A stretch of DNA of 64,000 nt from Cohnella sp. WQ 127256 (GTDB lineage: Bacteria > Bacillota > Bacilli > Paenibacillales > Paenibacillaceae). The notes under the pieces are model-generated. The model was not told where the DNA came from. It was given only the letters and a program-made list of their open reading frames with translations, and did no database searches. A program made the position numbers and the translations under genes. The stretch lies in assembly GCF_024519285.1 (NCBI RefSeq), contig NZ_JAMZCY010000005.1, positions 124,001-188,000 on the forward strand. The letters run 5' to 3'. How positions within the stretch are numbered: position 1 is the first letter of the stretch; every line of letters begins with the position of its first letter. This document shows positions 8,680 through 17,414 of this stretch, piece after piece.

Positions 8680-9615
8680 ATGGTGAAAAATAGGCCGTCA
8701 TCTATAAAAAGATTCATGTGGGCTGTTGTTTTTTTAATGGCAATCATCCTAACAGGCTGTGCGCCAAGTGCTTTCAAGGATGAGGGTAAATTGCACGTAA
8801 CCGCTACGATAGGGATGATCACTGATGTTGCGAAGGAAGTTGGTGGCGATCATGTAGAGGTCATCGGACTGATGGGACCTGGCGTCGATCCTCATCTATA
8901 CAAAGCTTCGCAAGGAGATATTAGTAAGCTTGAGAATGCGGACGTGATTTTGTATGGAGGATTACATCTAGAAGGCAAGATGACAGAAATTTTCGAGAAA
9001 ATGGCGAAGAAGAAAACCGTAGTTGCAGTGACGAAGAACATTCCAGAGCAGCAATTGAGAACGATCGGGGATGGAAATCATGACCCTCATGTATGGTTTG
9101 ATGTTCAACTGTGGATGAGTGCTACGGAAACCATTCGAGATACGTTAATCGAGAAAGATCCTGAAAATAAAGCTGATTATGAAATTCAAGCTGACACCTA
9201 TCTGAGAAAGCTTGAGGAGTTGGATCGCTATGCTAAGGAGCAGATTGCGACAATACCGAAGCAAGGACGTGTAATGGTTACCGCACATGATGCCTTTGGC
9301 TATTTTGGCGATGCATATGAGATTGAGGTTGTTGGCTTGCAAGGCATTAGCACAGCGGCTGAATATGGCTCGAAGGATGTCACTGGCTTGCGGGATATGT
9401 TGGTGGAGCGGGGGATTAAAGCCGTTTTCGTCGAGTCTAGCGTTCCTAAGAAATCAATCGAGGCAGTGATTGAGGGTGCCAAGAAGAAGGGGCATGACAT
9501 TGTCATTGGGGGAGAGCTATTCTCTGATGCAATGGGGAAAGCAGGGACAATAGAAGGAACATATATTGGGATGGTTAGGCACAACGTGGATACAATCGTT
9601 AAAGCTTTGAAATAG
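8680..9615 (+). CDS. mntA: Manganese/zinc ABC transporter substrate-binding lipoprotein
   Basis: A 311-residue extracellular metal-binding lipoprotein of the cluster A-I (TroA/MntA) family. The signal peptide ends in the lipobox LTGC27. Likely metal ligands are His72 (GVDPHLYKAS), His137 (HDPHVWFD), His203 (VTAHDAFGYFG) and Asp283 (ELFSDAMG), the three-His-one-Asp set of TroA-like proteins. The long His-rich loop of ZnuA-type zinc proteins is missing, which favours manganese (or iron). A GGAGGAG ribosome-binding site precedes the ATG. It is followed by an ATPase gene and two permease genes, giving the Bacillus mntABCD order. Manganese is the preferred substrate but zinc cannot be excluded. 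Confidence 0.85.
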   Translation: MVKNRPSSIKRFMWAVVFLMAIILTGCAPSAFKDEGKLHVTATIGMITDVAKEVGGDHVEVIGLMGPGVDPHLYKASQGDISKLENADVILYGGLHLEGKMTEIFEKMAKKKTVVAVTKNIPEQQLRTIGDGNHDPHVWFDVQLWMSATETIRDTLIEKDPENKADYEIQADTYLRKLEELDRYAKEQIATIPKQGRVMVTAHDAFGYFGDAYEIEVVGLQGISTAAEYGSKDVTGLRDMLVERGIKAVFVESSVPKKSIEAVIEGAKKKGHDIVIGGELFSDAMGKAGTIEGTYIGMVRHNVDTIVKALK

Positions 9616-9632
9616 GAAGGGGTAGAACTAAA

Positions 9633-10439
9633 ATGCTAACTCGTAAAGAACATATATCGCCATTATCCGTAGACAATTTAACCGTTGCTTATCAGAAGAA
9701 TCCAGTTCTAAGGAACATCACTTTTGAGGTGACTGAGGGTGAATTGATCGGAATTATCGGTCCTAACGGAGCGGGGAAATCAACGCTCATTAAAGCCATA
9801 CTGGGTCTGCAGCCAACTCTTACAGGTCAGACTCTAGTGTATGGCAAGCCCTATAAGACACAACGGAAATTAATTGGTTATGTCCCCCAACGGGAATCGG
9901 TAGATTGGGATTTCCCTACGAATGCACTGGATGTCGTCATGATGGGCAGATACGGTCATCTTGGCTTGTTAAGACGCCCTGGTGCTAAGGAAAAGGCAAT
10001 CGCGATGGAATGTCTAGCTAAGGTTGGGATGGCTGATTATGCTGGACGGCAGATTAGTCAGCTTTCAGGTGGACAGCAGCAGAGGGTGTTTCTTGCCCGT
10101 GCATTAGCGCAGGACGCTACTTTGTATTTCATGGATGAACCCTTCGCTGGAGTTGACGCAGCGACGGAGAAAGCGATTATTACTTTGCTCAACGAGTTGA
10201 AGCGACAAGGAAAAACAGTACTCGTCGTTCATCATGACCTGGCTACGGTTGAGCAATATTTTGATTCAGTAATGCTGCTGAACGGAGAACTCGTGGCGTT
10301 TGGCCCGACGAGAACAACCTTTACCGAGCAGCGACTTCAAGAAGCATACGGTGGAAGACTTACTTTTATTAAGAGTAGCCTTTCCGAGCAGACCGAACAG
10401 ACCGAACAGACTGCCATTCTCTCGGGAACAGGACGGTGA
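9633..10439 (+). CDS. mntB: Manganese ABC transporter ATP-binding protein
   Basis: A 268-residue ABC ATPase with Walker A GPNGAGKST, signature LSGGQQQR, Walker B LYFMDEP and an H-loop in VVHHDLATV. It powers metal import for the binding protein just upstream and the permeases downstream. The C-terminus ends in a short repetitive tail (EQTEQTEQT) with no family counterpart that I recall, probably from small repeat expansion. Its stop overlaps the start of the next permease by 4 bases, so translation is coupled. Confidence 0.88.
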   Translation: MLTRKEHISPLSVDNLTVAYQKNPVLRNITFEVTEGELIGIIGPNGAGKSTLIKAILGLQPTLTGQTLVYGKPYKTQRKLIGYVPQRESVDWDFPTNALDVVMMGRYGHLGLLRRPGAKEKAIAMECLAKVGMADYAGRQISQLSGGQQQRVFLARALAQDATLYFMDEPFAGVDAATEKAIITLLNELKRQGKTVLVVHHDLATVEQYFDSVMLLNGELVAFGPTRTTFTEQRLQEAYGGRLTFIKSSLSEQTEQTEQTAILSGTGR

Positions 10440-11389
10440 GTGGGATGCTAAATCTATTTACCGATCCTAATTTACAATGGATATTGGTCGGGAGCATGCT
10501 GCTGGGATTAAGCACAGGGGTCATAGGTACGTTTGCTTATTTACGCAAACAAAGCTTAATCGGAGATACTCTCGCACATGCTGCGCTTCCCGGCATTTGT
10601 ATCGCCTTTATGCTAACGGGTGTTAAATCCATAGCCTTCTTCATGCTTGGAGCCATAATATCTGGGATGATCGCGACAGTCGGGATCAGTTGGATTACTC
10701 GACATTCACGAATTAAACCCGATGCTGCGATGGGGATTGTGCTATCTGTCTTCTTCGGACTGGGTATCGTACTGCTCACACAAATTCAGCATAGCTCCTA
10801 TGGGAATCAGAGCGGGTTAGATAAATTTCTCTTTGGCCAGGCGGCTTCAATGACAGCGAATGATGTATACACGATGATGGGTGTGGCGGTATTGCTCGTT
10901 ATTGCTTGTGCTTTGCTATTCAAAGAATTTAAGCTGATCAGCTTTGATTCAGGCTACGCACGAGGACTCGGCTTTTCTGTGACGACTTTGGAGCAGCTTC
11001 TCCTATGGCTTGTTACGATTGCCGTCGTAGTTGGGATTCAGGCTGTAGGTGTTGTTCTCGTTGCGGCTTTGCTTATTACTCCTGCCGTAGCCGCACGATA
11101 TTGGACGGATCGGCTTGGTATGATGACCATTCTCTCTGGCTTATTTGGCGCATTAAGTGGAGCGCTTGGGACCTGGATTAGTGCGGGGACGGAGAACCTG
11201 CCTACGGGCCCTTTAAGCGTGTTAACCGCAACGGCAATATTTGTGGCATCAGTGTTGTTCGGTCCCCGCAGGGGGCTCGTGGCAAAGCTCGTACGCCGTT
11301 ATTCCGCCAAGCGGGATTGGGAGGCTGCTGAAAATGTCAAACAAGCAAGCGGCAGCCCTTCATCGAAGAAAAAGGAGGTGTCGGCATGA
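10436..11389 (+). CDS. mntC: Manganese ABC transporter permease (first)
   Basis: A 317-residue permease of the ABC-3 (ZnuB/MntC) family with about eight or nine transmembrane helices. Typical elements are LIGDTLAHAALPGICIAF near residue 40 and VGVVLVAALLITPAVAARYW late in the protein. The C-terminus is a basic cytoplasmic tail (KRDWEAAENVKQ). It overlaps the ATPase and the next permease by 4 bases each, so the genes are tightly coupled. The two different permeases probably form a heterodimer, as in mntABCD operons. Confidence 0.87.
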   Translation: MSGMLNLFTDPNLQWILVGSMLLGLSTGVIGTFAYLRKQSLIGDTLAHAALPGICIAFMLTGVKSIAFFMLGAIISGMIATVGISWITRHSRIKPDAAMGIVLSVFFGLGIVLLTQIQHSSYGNQSGLDKFLFGQAASMTANDVYTMMGVAVLLVIACALLFKEFKLISFDSGYARGLGFSVTTLEQLLLWLVTIAVVVGIQAVGVVLVAALLITPAVAARYWTDRLGMMTILSGLFGALSGALGTWISAGTENLPTGPLSVLTATAIFVASVLFGPRRGLVAKLVRRYSAKRDWEAAENVKQASGSPSSKKKEVSA

Positions 11390-12270
11390 GTGGATTCTGG
11401 ATTATGCTGACGGGCTCCTTAGTTGCAGCATGCTGTGGGATTCTCGGGTGTTTCCTAATCCTGCGCCGCATGGCACTCATAGGGGATGCGATAAGTCATT
11501 CCGTCTTACCGGGTATCGTTATTGCATTTCTAATTAGCGGCTCGCGAGATTCCTTCTTCATGTTGTTCGGAGCTGCAGTAATTGGCTTTGTTACCGTATT
11601 TCTTATCCAGCTGTTTCAGCAGAGCGGAGTACAGAGCGACGCATCGATTGGCGTCGTCTTTACCTCCATGTTCGCTGCAGGCGTTCTACTCATTAGCTTG
11701 AACGCCCAACATATTGATCTGGATTTGGACTGTGTTCTCTACGGAGAGATCGCATACGTTCAGTGGAACCAATTATCGGTAGGCGGCATGGAAGTGGGTC
11801 CCAAAGCCGTGTGGCTGCTTGGAATCACGTTGTTCATAATTGCGACGATTATTAGCTTGTTTTTTAAACAATTTAAATTATGTGCATTCGATCCTGCGCT
11901 AGCGGCAGCGATTGGAATACCGGTTGCGTTGTTCCATTATATCCTTATGGGCTTAGTATCGATGGCCACAGTAAGCTCCTTTGAAAGCGTAGGAGCCATT
12001 CTGGTCGTAGGATTACTTATTGTTCCGCCTTCGACAGCGTATTTGCTTACTGATCGATTAGGAAGAATGATTGGTTTGAGCCTCATTATTGGTGTCATTA
12101 GCTCAGTGGCCGGATATTACACTGCGGCTGTACTGGATGCATCGATTGCGGGATGCATGGTGTGTGTTGCGGGTGTGCTCTTCCTACTGGCGTTTCTTTT
12201 CTCACCTACGCAAGGACTTGTTACTCGGAAGCTACGTCATCGTGCATCTGTTACTCGTGAAGCTTATTAA
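11386..12270 (+). CDS. mntD: Manganese ABC transporter permease (second)
   Basis: A 294-residue ABC-3 family permease, paralogous to the preceding gene: LIGDAISHSVLPGIVIAF and VGAILVVGLLIVPPSTAYLL match the conserved positions. An AAGGAGG ribosome-binding site lies within the end of mntC. It is the last gene of the operon; a hairpin terminator starts 14 bases after the stop. Confidence 0.87.
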   Translation: MSGFWIMLTGSLVAACCGILGCFLILRRMALIGDAISHSVLPGIVIAFLISGSRDSFFMLFGAAVIGFVTVFLIQLFQQSGVQSDASIGVVFTSMFAAGVLLISLNAQHIDLDLDCVLYGEIAYVQWNQLSVGGMEVGPKAVWLLGITLFIIATIISLFFKQFKLCAFDPALAAAIGIPVALFHYILMGLVSMATVSSFESVGAILVVGLLIVPPSTAYLLTDRLGRMIGLSLIIGVISSVAGYYTAAVLDASIAGCMVCVAGVLFLLAFLFSPTQGLVTRKLRHRASVTREAY

Positions 12271-12284
12271 TATCCTATGATCCT

Positions 12285-12324
12285 AACGGTTGGACAGGTA
12301 ACATCACTGTTCAGCCGTTTTTTT
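12285..12324 (+). terminator. Terminator of the mnt operon
   Basis: AACGGTTGGACAG pairs with CTGTTCAGCCGTT (two mismatches), followed by a run of T. Confidence 0.8.
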
Positions 12325-12398
12325 AAAATTTTAATTCCGGTGTCAAAATGTGATAGAATGACGTTAAATTGCAGAAGGTAGACGGCAGCAGGGAGTGA

Positions 12399-13163
12399 GT
12401 GGAGCTCGTGGCATATGAGATGGGGAAATATCGACTGTTAGCTTTAGATTTGGATGGTACTTTATTAAATGAACAGAGTGAAATTAGCGAATTGAACGCC
12501 AAATGGGTAAAGCATGCCGTTGAGGCAGGCGTTACGGTATGCGTGTCTACGGGACGTGGATTTGTTAGTGCACTTCCAATTGCTGAACAATTAGGCTTGG
12601 ATACACCGATGATCACGGTTAACGGAGGCGAGATTTGGACGAAACCACATGATTTGCATCGTCGAATATTACTCGATGCGGATAAGGTTTTGAAGCTACA
12701 TGCGTTAGCTGAGAAATATAAAGAGGTTTGGTTCTGGGGATACACGATAGAGGACATCTATAATAAGGAACGTTGGGTGGACGATACGCTCGCGAGAAAA
12801 TGGCTGAAGTTTGGTTATTATTTCGAGGAAATCCCTGTCCTTAACGAAATTCTTAAAGAGATTCAAACCTGGGAAGGTCTTGAGATCACCAATTCTTCAC
12901 CACACAATATTGAAGTTAATCCGCTAGGGGTATCCAAAGCAACCGCACTTATGGAAGTGTGTCAGATGTTAGGGTATGACATGTCCGAAGTCGTAGCTGT
13001 TGGGGATAGCTTAAATGATATCGCTGCGATTAGAGCCGCAGGACTTGGTGTAGCGATGGGCAATGCACAAGATGAAGTTAAGGTTGCTGCAAATGTCACA
13101 ACAGGAAGCAATCAAGAGAACGGTGTTGCACAGGTCATTCAAAACTATGTGCTAAGGACGTGA
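12399..13163 (+). CDS. Cof-type HAD superfamily phosphatase
   Basis: A HAD hydrolase of the Cof/YbiV type (class IIB cap), about 250 residues. Motif I is LALDLDGTLL with the nucleophilic Asp, motif II lies at VCVSTGRG, and motifs III/IV at GVSKATAL and AVGDSLNDIAAI. These enzymes remove phosphate from sugar phosphates, flavin nucleotides or pyridoxal phosphate; the true substrate cannot be read from the sequence. The start is uncertain: GTG at 12399 follows GGGAG closely, while ATG at 12420 gives the length typical of the family (MGKYRLLALDLDG). It is followed 6 bases later by a DUF456 gene. Confidence 0.85.
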   Translation: MELVAYEMGKYRLLALDLDGTLLNEQSEISELNAKWVKHAVEAGVTVCVSTGRGFVSALPIAEQLGLDTPMITVNGGEIWTKPHDLHRRILLDADKVLKLHALAEKYKEVWFWGYTIEDIYNKERWVDDTLARKWLKFGYYFEEIPVLNEILKEIQTWEGLEITNSSPHNIEVNPLGVSKATALMEVCQMLGYDMSEVVAVGDSLNDIAAIRAAGLGVAMGNAQDEVKVAANVTTGSNQENGVAQVIQNYVLRT

Positions 13164-13169
13164 TTTTTA

Positions 13170-13655
13170 GTGGACATATTGGGCTGGCTGCTCATTGTGG
13201 TTTTATTCGCAGTGGGGATGGCTGGAGCCATTTTTCCGATTTTACCTGGAGCATTGGCTATTTATGCTGCTTATTTTGTTTATGGGTGGTTTTTCTCGTT
13301 TGAGCCGTTTGGTTTTTGGTTTTGGAGTATTCAGACGGTTATTGTCGTTATCTTATTCGTGGCTGATTATGCGGTCAATGCTTGGGGAGTCAAGAAATTC
13401 GGTGGCTCTAAGGCTTCCGTTATCGGGAGCACGATCGGAATATTAATTGGTCCATTCGTAATCCCCGCATTTGGACTTATCATCGGACCTTTCGCGGGAG
13501 CCGTTATTGGAGAGATCATTCACGGTTCATCCGTAGATCGTGCCTTGAAGGTAGGCTGGGGCTCACTCGTCGGTTTATTCAGCAGCACGATCGTTAAGAT
13601 CCTGTTGCAGGGTGTGATGATCGCTATATTCATTATCTGGCTAGTTGCTAATTAA
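13170..13655 (+). CDS. DUF456 family membrane protein
   Basis: A 161-residue, strongly hydrophobic protein with about four membrane segments and glycine-rich stretches ([25 protein letters not shown]) characteristic of the DUF456 family. Family members are widespread small membrane proteins of unknown role; glycine-zipper-like repeats suggest tight helix packing. The start is GTG at 13170, 6 bases after the HAD gene. The next gene follows after 19 bases with its own ribosome-binding site. Confidence 0.75.
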   Translation: MDILGWLLIVVLFAVGMAGAIFPILPGALAIYAAYFVYGWFFSFEPFGFWFWSIQTVIVVILFVADYAVNAWGVKKFGGSKASVIGSTIGILIGPFVIPAFGLIIGPFAGAVIGEIIHGSSVDRALKVGWGSLVGLFSSTIVKILLQGVMIAIFIIWLVAN

Positions 13656-13674
13656 CCGACAGGAGCGATGGATT

Positions 13675-14397
13675 ATGGTTCGCGTAACCGTATGGAATGA
13701 ATATAAGCATGAGCAAATTCATGATGAAGTACGAGAGGTTTACCCGAAGGGGATTCATACCGTAATTGCCGAAGGCTTGGAGGAAGCGGAGCAGGGTTTC
13801 GTTATTCGAACGGCAACCCAGCCTGAACCAGAGCACGGATTGACACAAGAGGTTCTGGATAACACAGACGTGTTGATCTGGTGGGGCCATATGGCTCATG
13901 ACGAAGTAGACGACAACATCGTGAACAGGGTACATGAACGTGTCATGAATGGTATGGGGTTAGTCGTCTTGCATTCTGGACATTTTTCAAAAATTTTCAA
14001 GAAGCTGATGGGTACGGGCTGTGATCTGAAATGGCGCGAAGCGAACGAGAAAGAACGGATTTGGACTGTCGATCCTTCTCATCCTATTGCCGAAGGCATT
14101 CCAGAATATTTCGAACTTAAGCCAGAGGAAATGTATGGTGAGCACTTTGATATTCCAGCACCAGACGAGCTCATATTCGTCAGCTGGTTTGAAGGCGGGG
14201 AAGTATTCCGCAGTGGCTGTACTTTCCGTCGAGGCCAAGGGAAAATTTTCTACTTCCGCCCTGGGCATGAGACCTTCCCTACTTATTACCATCCATTAGT
14301 GCGTCGTGTAATCGCTAATGGTGTGAAGTGGGCAGCTCCGTCCGGTATCGCACGTCCTGTGCGTGGTCATCATCAACCGCTTGAACAGATTCAATAA
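13675..14397 (+). CDS. ThuA-domain protein (trehalose-utilisation-like)
   Basis: A 240-residue protein of the ThuA family, a class I glutamine amidotransferase-like fold. Family features are [10 protein letters not shown] at the N-terminus, [28 protein letters not shown] and the C-terminal [17 protein letters not shown]. ThuA-like proteins are linked to trehalose or other sugar catabolism, but this single gene has no sugar genes beside it. ATG at 13675 is chosen because AGGAG lies just upstream; the frame opens earlier at 13645 inside the DUF456 gene. Confidence 0.82.
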   Translation: MVRVTVWNEYKHEQIHDEVREVYPKGIHTVIAEGLEEAEQGFVIRTATQPEPEHGLTQEVLDNTDVLIWWGHMAHDEVDDNIVNRVHERVMNGMGLVVLHSGHFSKIFKKLMGTGCDLKWREANEKERIWTVDPSHPIAEGIPEYFELKPEEMYGEHFDIPAPDELIFVSWFEGGEVFRSGCTFRRGQGKIFYFRPGHETFPTYYHPLVRRVIANGVKWAAPSGIARPVRGHHQPLEQIQ

Positions 14398-14431
14398 ATG
14401 ATTCCACTAATTATTCCTAAAGAGGGTTCCC

Positions 14432-16057
14432 TTGAAAAAAGACACGTTACTTAAAAGCACGCTCATTCTTGCGGCCGCCGCACTTGTAGCCAGAGCGCTG
14501 GGTATATTCCAGCGAGTTCCACTTGATTATCTAATGGATGATCTAGGAAACATTTATTACAACAACGCGAATGGAATTTATTTGCTGTTGCTGATCGTGG
14601 CGACAGCGGGTATCCCAAGTGCTGTAAGTAAGATGGTATCCGGACGTTATGCCGTCGGTCGCGTAGAGGAAGCACAGCAAGTATATCGAGCGGCGCTATT
14701 ATTCGGAGCCGTTGCAGGCGTCATTATTACGATCGGACTGTGGCTCATCGCTCCGTTTATCGCACAATCAATTATTAAAGAACCTCAGGCAGCGTCAGCG
14801 ATTAGGGCAATAGCTCCTTCTTTGCTATTGTTTCCGATAATCGCGATGATGAGAGGGTATTTTCAAGGGCGTCAGTTCATGACTGCAGGCGCAATCTCGC
14901 AAATTATGGAACAAATATTGCGTGTATTCGCTGCTGTGGTTATTGCCTTTGCTATGTTTTCTATGGACAAGACAGACCAACAAGGTATCGCTTCAGGGGC
15001 TTCGTTGGGGAGTGTATTTGGAAGCATCGGGGCTTTCGCGGTCATGCTCTATTATGCTCGCAAACTAAAGTCTAGCGACCGTATTGAGCCGCAAGTCCAG
15101 ATGGATAACTCGCGGAAGCTACGTTTACGCTCGATTTACAAAGAACTGTTTAGCTTATCTATTCCGATTGTGATGACAGCCATTACCGTTCAATTGTTGT
15201 ATACGATGGATAACTTTATGATCAAGTCTCTGACTGTTGGCCATTACGATTTAGCGACGATTAATCACTGGGCAGCCGTATATGGAATGAATGCACAATC
15301 CATCGCAGGCATTCCCGTTATTCTCGCTGTAGCTTTAAGCCAATCCATTATTCCGATTGTTTCCTCTGCACATGCAACAGGCGACCATCAGAAGGTTGGA
15401 CATCAAGCATCGCTAGCGGTCCGGATTGCTCTCTATAGCGGAATGCCAGTTGTGCTGATGCTAGGAATTGGCGCTTATAGTGTTAACGGCCTTCTATTTG
15501 AGAAAGCAACCGGAAGCGCGATCGTGGCCATGCTAACCCTCGGTACATTGTTCCAGATTGGTATGATGATCACAAACTCCATCCTGCTGGGTATCGGAGA
15601 ACCAAAAAAAGCGACGATACACGCATTAACGGGTGTACTTATTAAAGTCATATTAAGCTTCTCACTTGCTCCCTTTTTCGGAGTATATGGAATCATAGCT
15701 GCAACAACCGTATGTTTTATCTGGGCGCTTTCGTTCAACATTCTTAGCTTGCGCAAGAGGTCCAAATTCAAGCTCCTTGGAAACAAATGGATCCCTTTCC
15801 TGATGACAACGGGGATTGTCGCAGCTGTGCTTGCTTTAGTAGAATGGGCGGTATTAGCCATTTGTGATGGGCTTCCGAACAAGCTGGCATTTTTCCTCTC
15901 CTGCGCGGTAATGGGAGCGGTTCTAATCGTGCTCTATCCGGCTCTACTTGTGTTCTTGAAGGTTGTAACAGCAGAGGAGATCGCAACTTACCCTCGCCCT
16001 GTACGCCGGCTGCTAGCGCCTTTCATGAAGCTTCGTTCAAGAAGCACTGCTGTCTGA
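14432..16057 (+). CDS. Polysaccharide/lipid flippase, MurJ (YtgP/SpoVB)-like
   Basis: A 541-residue polytopic membrane protein with about 14 helices of the MOP exporter superfamily. The N-terminal ALVARALGIFQRVPL, the GIPSAVSKMVS segment and the RGYFQGRQFM element are typical of the YtgP/SpoVB branch, which in Bacillus includes the lipid II flippase activity of YtgP (MurJ) and the spore-cortex protein SpoVB. Which of these functions applies cannot be decided here. The start is TTG at 14432 after AGAGGG. The 3' end overlaps a convergent DUF2515 gene by 70 bases. Confidence 0.82.
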   Translation: MKKDTLLKSTLILAAAALVARALGIFQRVPLDYLMDDLGNIYYNNANGIYLLLLIVATAGIPSAVSKMVSGRYAVGRVEEAQQVYRAALLFGAVAGVIITIGLWLIAPFIAQSIIKEPQAASAIRAIAPSLLLFPIIAMMRGYFQGRQFMTAGAISQIMEQILRVFAAVVIAFAMFSMDKTDQQGIASGASLGSVFGSIGAFAVMLYYARKLKSSDRIEPQVQMDNSRKLRLRSIYKELFSLSIPIVMTAITVQLLYTMDNFMIKSLTVGHYDLATINHWAAVYGMNAQSIAGIPVILAVALSQSIIPIVSSAHATGDHQKVGHQASLAVRIALYSGMPVVLMLGIGAYSVNGLLFEKATGSAIVAMLTLGTLFQIGMMITNSILLGIGEPKKATIHALTGVLIKVILSFSLAPFFGVYGIIAATTVCFIWALSFNILSLRKRSKFKLLGNKWIPFLMTTGIVAAVLALVEWAVLAICDGLPNKLAFFLSCAVMGAVLIVLYPALLVFLKVVTAEEIATYPRPVRRLLAPFMKLRSRSTAV

Positions 16058-17274
16058 AGCTTATTCTGACTTAAGAGATGCTCGTGAGTCATATCGATTA
16101 CGCGAGGTAATCTTATCGATCTCAAATAAGACATCACCTCTATGTTGTGAAACCAATCCTTTTCCTTGGTGGATTTATAGGGCTGATCTGGCCAAGCTTC
16201 CGAGAGCGAGGGACTTAGCCACATCGAAGAGAATGACTGACCGGCGGAACTGTCCCCTTTATCGGGCTTTCCGTCGGTTTTTTCTTTTCTGAGTTTTCGG
16301 AAGCGTTGGGGCCAATAATCTGCACGAGACCCCGTATGTATAATGCTCTCAGCGAACAAAGTTGTTTCCTTCAGCACCTGTGGATAGCCAAAGAGCATCC
16401 CGTACAAGCTTTTTCCAAATTCGATTCTCTCCTGTAAGTCTGTGAAATTTTCTAACACCCTTCCGACTAGCCGCTGTGAATTTCCTTCTCTTGTCGATTT
16501 CACTTCCCCTATCGGAAACACAATCTGGTTCAGTTGTAACAGTGGTAAGCTTCGAAAAGACAAGCTGTCGAAAACATTACGACGAAAATGGGTATCCTCC
16601 ACCACTCTCGATTGGATGAAATGCTGTTCGTTGATAATGAGAGCTTCAGTAAGGGGGACGGCATTTCCATCGGACCAGAATTGGTTCCAGAAAGGGATCA
16701 TGAAGGAGGAAACCCCAAAATGAGGAAGGAGATGGAAGAGATTTCGCTTCGTTCGTTGGCTCTCTACATACAAACAAAGCTGAGGATAGGCATCGCCAAA
16801 TATAAGGGAGTTACACGCCTCTAACATTTCGAAGGTTGAAGTGATGAGTTCGTTGTCCATTAACTGAGGCAGCCACTCTCCTCGGAGGTCCGTCATGCTC
16901 CAGCCTCCATTGCGAGATACCATGTGGGCGAGGAACGCCCATTGAAGCTCAGGATAGAACCTGTAAACCTCCCAGTAGGCGGCGGTACGAGTAATATTAT
17001 TACGATTGAACTGAACCGTCATCTCGTTGATTTTTGAACATATTTGCTCATCGATTTGTGTCATAGGGCTACAGTTAGAATGTTTCTTTGCTGAGTGGAA
17101 TAGGCTTGTGAAGTGCTTAACCCTTTCTGGATGAATAATGAGCGGGGTGGAGGACCGAGTCAGTCTATAGCTGATCTGTAAGCTATTGATCTTTCCTACC
17201 CAGCTCGTTATGAATTGCCCAGGCATTTGTAGAAGGGTGGACAACCCTTTCCTTGAATTAAGCGTGTTCTTCAA
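15988..17274 (-). CDS. DUF2515 family protein (YppC-like)
   Basis: A 428-residue protein resembling Bacillus YppC (DUF2515). The segment NRNNITRTAAYWEVYRFYPE followed by LQWAFLAHMVSRNGG is the recognisable core (about residues 90-130). No signal peptide or catalytic motif is evident, and family function is unknown. It is longer than I expect for YppC; the excess is in a basic N-terminus and a variable region near residues 330-370. The last 70 bases lie antisense to the 3' end of the flippase gene, so the two transcripts overlap tail to tail. The start could be further downstream. Confidence 0.68.
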   Translation of the reverse strand: MKNTLNSRKGLSTLLQMPGQFITSWVGKINSLQISYRLTRSSTPLIIHPERVKHFTSLFHSAKKHSNCSPMTQIDEQICSKINEMTVQFNRNNITRTAAYWEVYRFYPELQWAFLAHMVSRNGGWSMTDLRGEWLPQLMDNELITSTFEMLEACNSLIFGDAYPQLCLYVESQRTKRNLFHLLPHFGVSSFMIPFWNQFWSDGNAVPLTEALIINEQHFIQSRVVEDTHFRRNVFDSLSFRSLPLLQLNQIVFPIGEVKSTREGNSQRLVGRVLENFTDLQERIEFGKSLYGMLFGYPQVLKETTLFAESIIHTGSRADYWPQRFRKLRKEKTDGKPDKGDSSAGQSFSSMWLSPSLSEAWPDQPYKSTKEKDWFHNIEVMSYLRSIRLPRVIDMTHEHLLSQNKLQTAVLLERSFMKGASSRRTGRG

Positions 17275-17414
17275 CTTGGATATACTCCTTCACGGCCTAT
17301 GATGGAATGGGGGATAGGGCAGGATTTCCAATTTGCTTGTCGAAATTAATGTGTTGCAGTACAAATCATTAATGAAATCATAGATAAATTCAGGATAAGG
17401 GAGAGGGATTGTTC

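Noticed and set aside
8680..12270. Zinc importer (ZnuABC) reading of the metal transporter
   Set aside because: The binding protein lacks the His-rich loop and its ligand set, and the two-permease operon order, fit TroA/MntA-type manganese transport better. Zinc is not fully excluded.
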